Assembly (NCBI RefSeq): GCF_006476045.1
Contig: NZ_SRZY01000023.1
Coordinates: 310,001-374,000, forward strand
DNA length: 64,000 nucleotides
Direction: 5' to 3'
DNA from: Sphingobacterium lumbrici
GTDB lineage: Bacteria > Bacteroidota > Bacteroidia > Sphingobacteriales > Sphingobacteriaceae
Both the position numbers and the translations under genes were made by a program. Under the pieces are notes generated by a model, which had not been told where the DNA came from, ran no database searches, and saw nothing but the letters and a program-made list of their open reading frames with translations. Below, piece by piece: positions 60,203 through 64,000 of the stretch. Position 1 is the stretch's first letter; the number at the start of each line of letters is the position of its first letter.

Positions 60203-63200
60203 TTAGTAGATAAGTGAAATAGTAAAGCTGTAGGATCTTGATGGTGGTAGAATATTGTAGTCTGGATCAATTCCAGCCTTATTGGCTCTCCATAAAAGAC
60301 CTATATTGGAACAACTCAATCCAAATTCTATTTTTGATTTACGATCTTGTTTAATATTTGGAGTCCATAGATATCTGAGTGCAATATCTTTCAAACGTAT
60401 GAGATCACCTCGATGCACCAATACATCCGAATAATTGAAGAAATTATCTCTATTCGAATTCGCAGGATAGTTCATAGAGGGAATGAATGTATTTGATTCA
60501 TCGCCCGGGCTTCTCCATCGTAGAGCAAAATCTTCATGATAAGTATTGTAGCTAAATGCAGAGGTATAGTTTATCGTATTCTTTCGGAAATAGTGTCCCC
60601 ATTTAAACATTAGATTAGACTGTAAACTTATATTTTTAAACCCTAGACGGATAGTAAAGTTTCCGTAATACGGTGGCAGGGATGTGCCATGGTAAACGAC
60701 GTTCTGTAACGAGTCCCTAACCAACGCAGCCCAATCTTTCGACTGCGCCCCCGCTAATAAACCCAACGGATCGCCTGTTTCTGGGTCTAGACCTTCAAAC
60801 CTATAACTGTAAAGAGGATACAATCTCTTGCCCTCGACCGGACGTAAGGACTCCCCTTTACTGCCCATGTAATTAACGGAACTCAATAAGTTCCCCCTAT
60901 ATTCCAAAACTTCGTCTTTAACATAAGAAACATTAAGTGTTGTTGAGAAGCTCCAGACTTCGCCGTCCTGTCTATAAGACAATGAAACATCCATTCCCTT
61001 ACCTTTGAGTTTACCCACATTTCGTTGAGCAGTCGCCAAACCGGTTGTGGGATCGATCGGATCTGCACTTATCAGATCAGTTGAGAGTTTTGTAAAATAC
61101 TCCATTGATCCTGAAAAGCTATTTGAGAATAGTGAAAAATCTATTCCCAGATTCATCATCCGAACATCCTCCCATTTCAGCTGCGGATTAGGAGGTAGGC
61201 TGATTTGAGCAAAAGGAAGACTGGTCCATGGATTATTTGAAGAATGAATAAGCACAGTACGCGCCAGTGCTCCTGCGCCTATATTACCACTATGCCCCAA
61301 AGTAGCTTTAAGCTGTAGTCGATCCACAAATCTACTTTTCATTATGAACGATTCTTTGTCCAAGTTCCAAGACACTCCCCCAGACCACAAAGGATTCCAT
61401 TTGTGGTTAGATTCTGCACCAAAATTATTGGAACCATCCTTACGTATCGATCCGAATAACGTGTATTTCATATTATAAGTATATCCCGCATTGCCATAAA
61501 ATGATAAAATACGGTTGTTCCGAAGAGCATATGAATCTTGGTAGGGTATATTCGAGTTTGATGATAACCCATCAAATACGGGATAACTGTTGACATAATC
61601 AACTTTTGCGGTAGTCAACACTTCTGGATCAAATCCATAATTTCTGTGAGTAGATGTACGAATAGGATTATCATTCAGTTCTCCTCCGGTCATAGCGGTT
61701 ATATAGTGCTTTCCGTATGATCTATCTAGATTCAATTGTCCGCGGAGTCTATTGGCTAATATACTATTACTGCTCGCAGTTACAATACCTCCCATAGGGA
61801 TTATATATTTAACCTGGTCGCCCTGCACTTGACTAAATCTATTGATAAGATTTCTGGTGTAGAATGATTCAACATCGTTAATCAGTCTCGAAGTCCCAAT
61901 TTGTTTTTCAAAGCCATGTATCAATGTAGCGGAAAATCCGTCAAAAAACTTATAACGAATCTGTAGATTTGTATTCACATAATCGGTATTTGCTTTCAAT
62001 GAGTTATGCTGATGCTCTTCATATGGTCTATATTTCCAATCCAGCAATTTTCCATCTAGTAGTGTGTTTAAGTAATCCATGTTGTAGGAATGAGGCACTT
62101 CGGCTCCCTTTCCATCTTCAGCCACAAGCCTGACATATGGATATATACCGGAGAGCCCCCCACCAGGAGAGAAACCATATCCCATACCATGTTGCCGAAG
62201 GTTTTCCCAACTAGAATTGAGCAATATGGTTGACTGTATAGTAAACTTGGGGCCAATATTAAATTGGTTGGACAACCTAAGGTTTACACGTTGACTTTGA
62301 GAAAAAATGTCTTCGGGACTATCTTTTTGATACATAACGCCCAGATTATATCCCATTCTGCTTCCACCTCTGCTTAAATTAATATTGGTCTGATTGCTAA
62401 GTGGTTTACGATAAAAGTAATCCATAAGCTCCTTTCTATAGTCATGGTTACCGAGATCCGTTAAGACATCTTCCAGTTCTGCAATCGATATTGCTCCTGT
62501 TCTGTACTGTTGCAGTGACTGAACAGCTGGTGAAAAGATAAATTGCTTTTTATTGACCGCATTTAATTTGCTGTCGTAAAAACCTTTTTCAAAAAGCAAC
62601 CTCTCCATCTCGATAAAGTCAGAGCTTGACATATTGGGTAGTCTCATGAGGCCCCGCTTTTCGTTTAAAATGGCACGATGATTTATTTGTACCGACAGGT
62701 GATCACTAACTTTAGCTTTTTTTAAATTAATTACCAGCACACCGTTCCCTGCCCGTACTCCCCATATCGATGTTGCTGCCGCATCCTTCAACAAAGTCAC
62801 GGATTCTACATCGTTTATGTTTATTTGGGAGATATCACCGGAAAAAGGAAAATTGTCCACTACGATAAGTGGCCCCTGACTCAGATCGTTAAACGTATTA
62901 ATACCTCTAATATTTATTCTAGAAGTACCTGTTCTGTTATCATATTGAAGGCCAACAGATGTACCTTCTAGGCTCTCAAGTATATTAGTCGTATTCCTTA
63001 ATCTTAAAGTTTCCGTATCAATATGCACGAAGCTTCCCGTCGCCCGCTCCTTTGGTATCTGCTGATATCCCGTGCTTACGACCTCAACTTCTTCAATCTG
63101 GTTTTCGGCCGGCTGTAATCCGATTTCTAGAACTGCAGTCGTTTCATCATAAGCAATACTTTGCTCGGTAAAGCCGATATGTCTAATGTGCAATATGCCA

Positions 63201-63490
63201 GTGGCAGCTCCGACACGTAGACTAAATTTACCTTGTCGATCCGTGCTGGTCTTCTCCCCTCCTTTGTCGGTATAGATGGATACACCTTCTAAGATCTGCC
63301 CGTCGGCAGCCGAGCGTACCACTCCTCCGAGCGTACGAGCCGACTGCGCCTGGGCATCACTAAACAACACACATATAAGACTTAGCACGAAGCTGAACAG
63401 CGTTCGGCTTCGGTTATTATTTGATTTGAAAAGATGAGATAGCCGCTTTAAATAGCACAGTTCTCTCCCACCCTTGTAAAAATTCTTCAT
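60203..63490 (-). CDS. SusC/RagA-family TonB-dependent outer-membrane transporter
   Basis: A 1095-residue receptor (from the ATG at 63490). After a long leader (residues 1-49, ending in AQAQS) comes a CarboxypepD_reg-like domain (RTLGGVVRSAADGQILEGVS). The TonB plug follows (IEEVEVVSTGYQQIPKERAT, GPLIVVDNFPFSG, VESVTLLKDAAATSIWGVRAG), then a long beta-barrel. No FecR-interacting STN domain is present, so there is no anti-sigma signalling part. It is the first gene of the susC-susD-tlpA operon. An in-frame GTG at 63547 is unlikely. The ligand is unknown; see the peptide gene nearby. Confidence 0.94.
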   Translation of the reverse strand: MKNFYKGGRELCYLKRLSHLFKSNNNRSRTLFSFVLSLICVLFSDAQAQSARTLGGVVRSAADGQILEGVSIYTDKGGEKTSTDRQGKFSLRVGAATGILHIRHIGFTEQSIAYDETTAVLEIGLQPAENQIEEVEVVSTGYQQIPKERATGSFVHIDTETLRLRNTTNILESLEGTSVGLQYDNRTGTSRINIRGINTFNDLSQGPLIVVDNFPFSGDISQININDVESVTLLKDAAATSIWGVRAGNGVLVINLKKAKVSDHLSVQINHRAILNEKRGLMRLPNMSSSDFIEMERLLFEKGFYDSKLNAVNKKQFIFSPAVQSLQQYRTGAISIAELEDVLTDLGNHDYRKELMDYFYRKPLSNQTNINLSRGGSRMGYNLGVMYQKDSPEDIFSQSQRVNLRLSNQFNIGPKFTIQSTILLNSSWENLRQHGMGYGFSPGGGLSGIYPYVRLVAEDGKGAEVPHSYNMDYLNTLLDGKLLDWKYRPYEEHQHNSLKANTDYVNTNLQIRYKFFDGFSATLIHGFEKQIGTSRLINDVESFYTRNLINRFSQVQGDQVKYIIPMGGIVTASSNSILANRLRGQLNLDRSYGKHYITAMTGGELNDNPIRTSTHRNYGFDPEVLTTAKVDYVNSYPVFDGLSSNSNIPYQDSYALRNNRILSFYGNAGYTYNMKYTLFGSIRKDGSNNFGAESNHKWNPLWSGGVSWNLDKESFIMKSRFVDRLQLKATLGHSGNIGAGALARTVLIHSSNNPWTSLPFAQISLPPNPQLKWEDVRMMNLGIDFSLFSNSFSGSMEYFTKLSTDLISADPIDPTTGLATAQRNVGKLKGKGMDVSLSYRQDGEVWSFSTTLNVSYVKDEVLEYRGNLLSSVNYMGSKGESLRPVEGKRLYPLYSYRFEGLDPETGDPLGLLAGAQSKDWAALVRDSLQNVVYHGTSLPPYYGNFTIRLGFKNISLQSNLMFKWGHYFRKNTINYTSAFSYNTYHEDFALRWRSPGDESNTFIPSMNYPANSNRDNFFNYSDVLVHRGDLIRLKDIALRYLWTPNIKQDRKSKIEFGLSCSNIGLLWRANKAGIDPDYNILPPSRSYSFTISLIY

Positions 63491-64000
63491 TTTTAAAGTT
63501 ATTTCATGATGACCTCCGAACTTGCACCTCTTTAGGTAGGTTACCACCCCTCCTGTCCAGCCAGATGCTAAGCCTTCGGTCTAATTACGTTAGTTGTAGA
63601 TTGGTAATCGAAATGCCCTTTTTACAATATCATAATAAAGGTAAAATAACGTCTCTTCAGGCATTCATCGATTTTTGAAAACTCCGTAAACGGAGTTAGG
63701 CCCTACCGAGCTACTCGGGGGCTGAGATTTTGTTTCTTAATACTTGACTTTTTAGATTTCTCATAACTCGTTATAGTTAAACGAGCCTTATTAGATTGGT
63801 CACCAATTGTTTAAAATTTAAAAAACTGGTCGCCCGCATCCTAAATTGCAACCGCGGCTCTGGAGGGCCACCACCTCTTTCGAGATAGCTGTAGTACAAT
63901 TAGAATAAGCGAGCGCCAGCCCTATCCTACAAAGGTAGGACATTAGCGCTTCACTTACACTCGTACTACAAAATTTTCCAGATTCCGGTCACGAGGCTCG
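63491..64000. other. Right-edge non-coding region with hairpins
   Basis: No gene was found in these 510 bases, which include the susC promoter region and the edge. Hairpins are AACTCCG/CGGAGTT (63680-63697), CCGAG/CTCGG (63706-63718) and a longer one with TCCTAC/GTAGGA inside AGCGC/GCGCT (63912-63950). On the minus strand the first is followed by TTTTC, so it may end a gene beyond the window. No clean TAnnTTTG box for susC could be placed. Confidence 0.45.

Noticed and set aside
63699..63735. TPP-riboswitch-like GGGGGCTGAGATT
   Set aside because: Only the CTGAGA word is there; the other conserved TPP blocks are missing and no thiamine gene follows.

Overview
The window comes from a Bacteroidota genome, most probably Sphingobacteriaceae (Sphingobacterium/Pedobacter type). 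This rests on a SusC/SusD pair, TTTG/TAnnTTTG-type promoters, MauE/TlpA redox partners, DUF6266/DUF5675 proteins and intergenic palindromic repeats of the kind seen in that phylum. No rRNA, tRNA or CRISPR array was seen. All family assignments come from reading the translations; no database search was run.

Left edge (1-6.7 kb), housekeeping: the 3' part of the Kdo transferase gene waaA, a secreted Gfo/Idh/MocA oxidoreductase, hemW on the opposite strand, and the gluconeogenic pair pckA-fbp.

6.8-46.6 kb is one long minus-strand surface-polysaccharide locus. It is read from a well-formed promoter near 46.6 kb (TTTG-N19-TACTTTTG) down to 6.8 kb. It opens with a winged-helix regulator and an AlbA_2-type protein. 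Nucleotide-sugar genes follow: a UDP-HexNAc 4-epimerase/6-dehydrogenase pair, RmlA, RmlB, UDP-glucose dehydrogenase, a SDR/ATP-grasp/HAD/acyltransferase module, and WecE. Then come a Fuc4NAc-transferase-like enzyme, an ABC flippase, a pyruvyltransferase-like protein, seven other glycosyltransferases, three acyltransferases and a Wzy-like polymerase. The locus ends with a bacillosamine-type set (PglA/C/D/E/F-like) and the Wza/Wzc export pair. RmlA-RmlB-WecE without RmlC/RmlD points to dTDP-Fuc4N rather than rhamnose. The likely polymer therefore starts on a diacetamido-sugar and contains Fuc4NAc and an acidic HexNAcA. The locus carries many marks of rearrangement: two 5' scars of glycosyltransferase genes, a broken AAA/DUF4143 ATPase gene, a Fic fragment, a MITE-like repeat, and short palindromic repeats lying in frame inside the dehydrogenase gene.

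46.8-51.3 kb: a second, intact DUF4143 ATPase gene whose start codon lies inside an iterated repeat, then a small minus-strand cassette. The cassette holds two DUF6266-like proteins, a DUF5675 protein, a 100-aa protein and a 54-aa membrane protein, with near-identical repeats on both sides, and a small helix-turn-helix gene beyond.

51.5-63.5 kb is the most intriguing part. A LytS/LytTR-type two-component pair is divergent from an operon of a 76-aa secreted or membrane peptide, a 192-aa membrane-anchored protein, an HTTM (vitamin-K-carboxylase-like) membrane protein and an AraC regulator. Next come a MauE-like membrane protein with a translationally coupled 127-aa two-cysteine secreted peptide. 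Converging on these is a SusC-SusD-thioredoxin operon. Together they look like a peptide production, modification, sensing and uptake locus, which I offer as an inference only. The last 450 bases hold hairpins but no recognisable gene.
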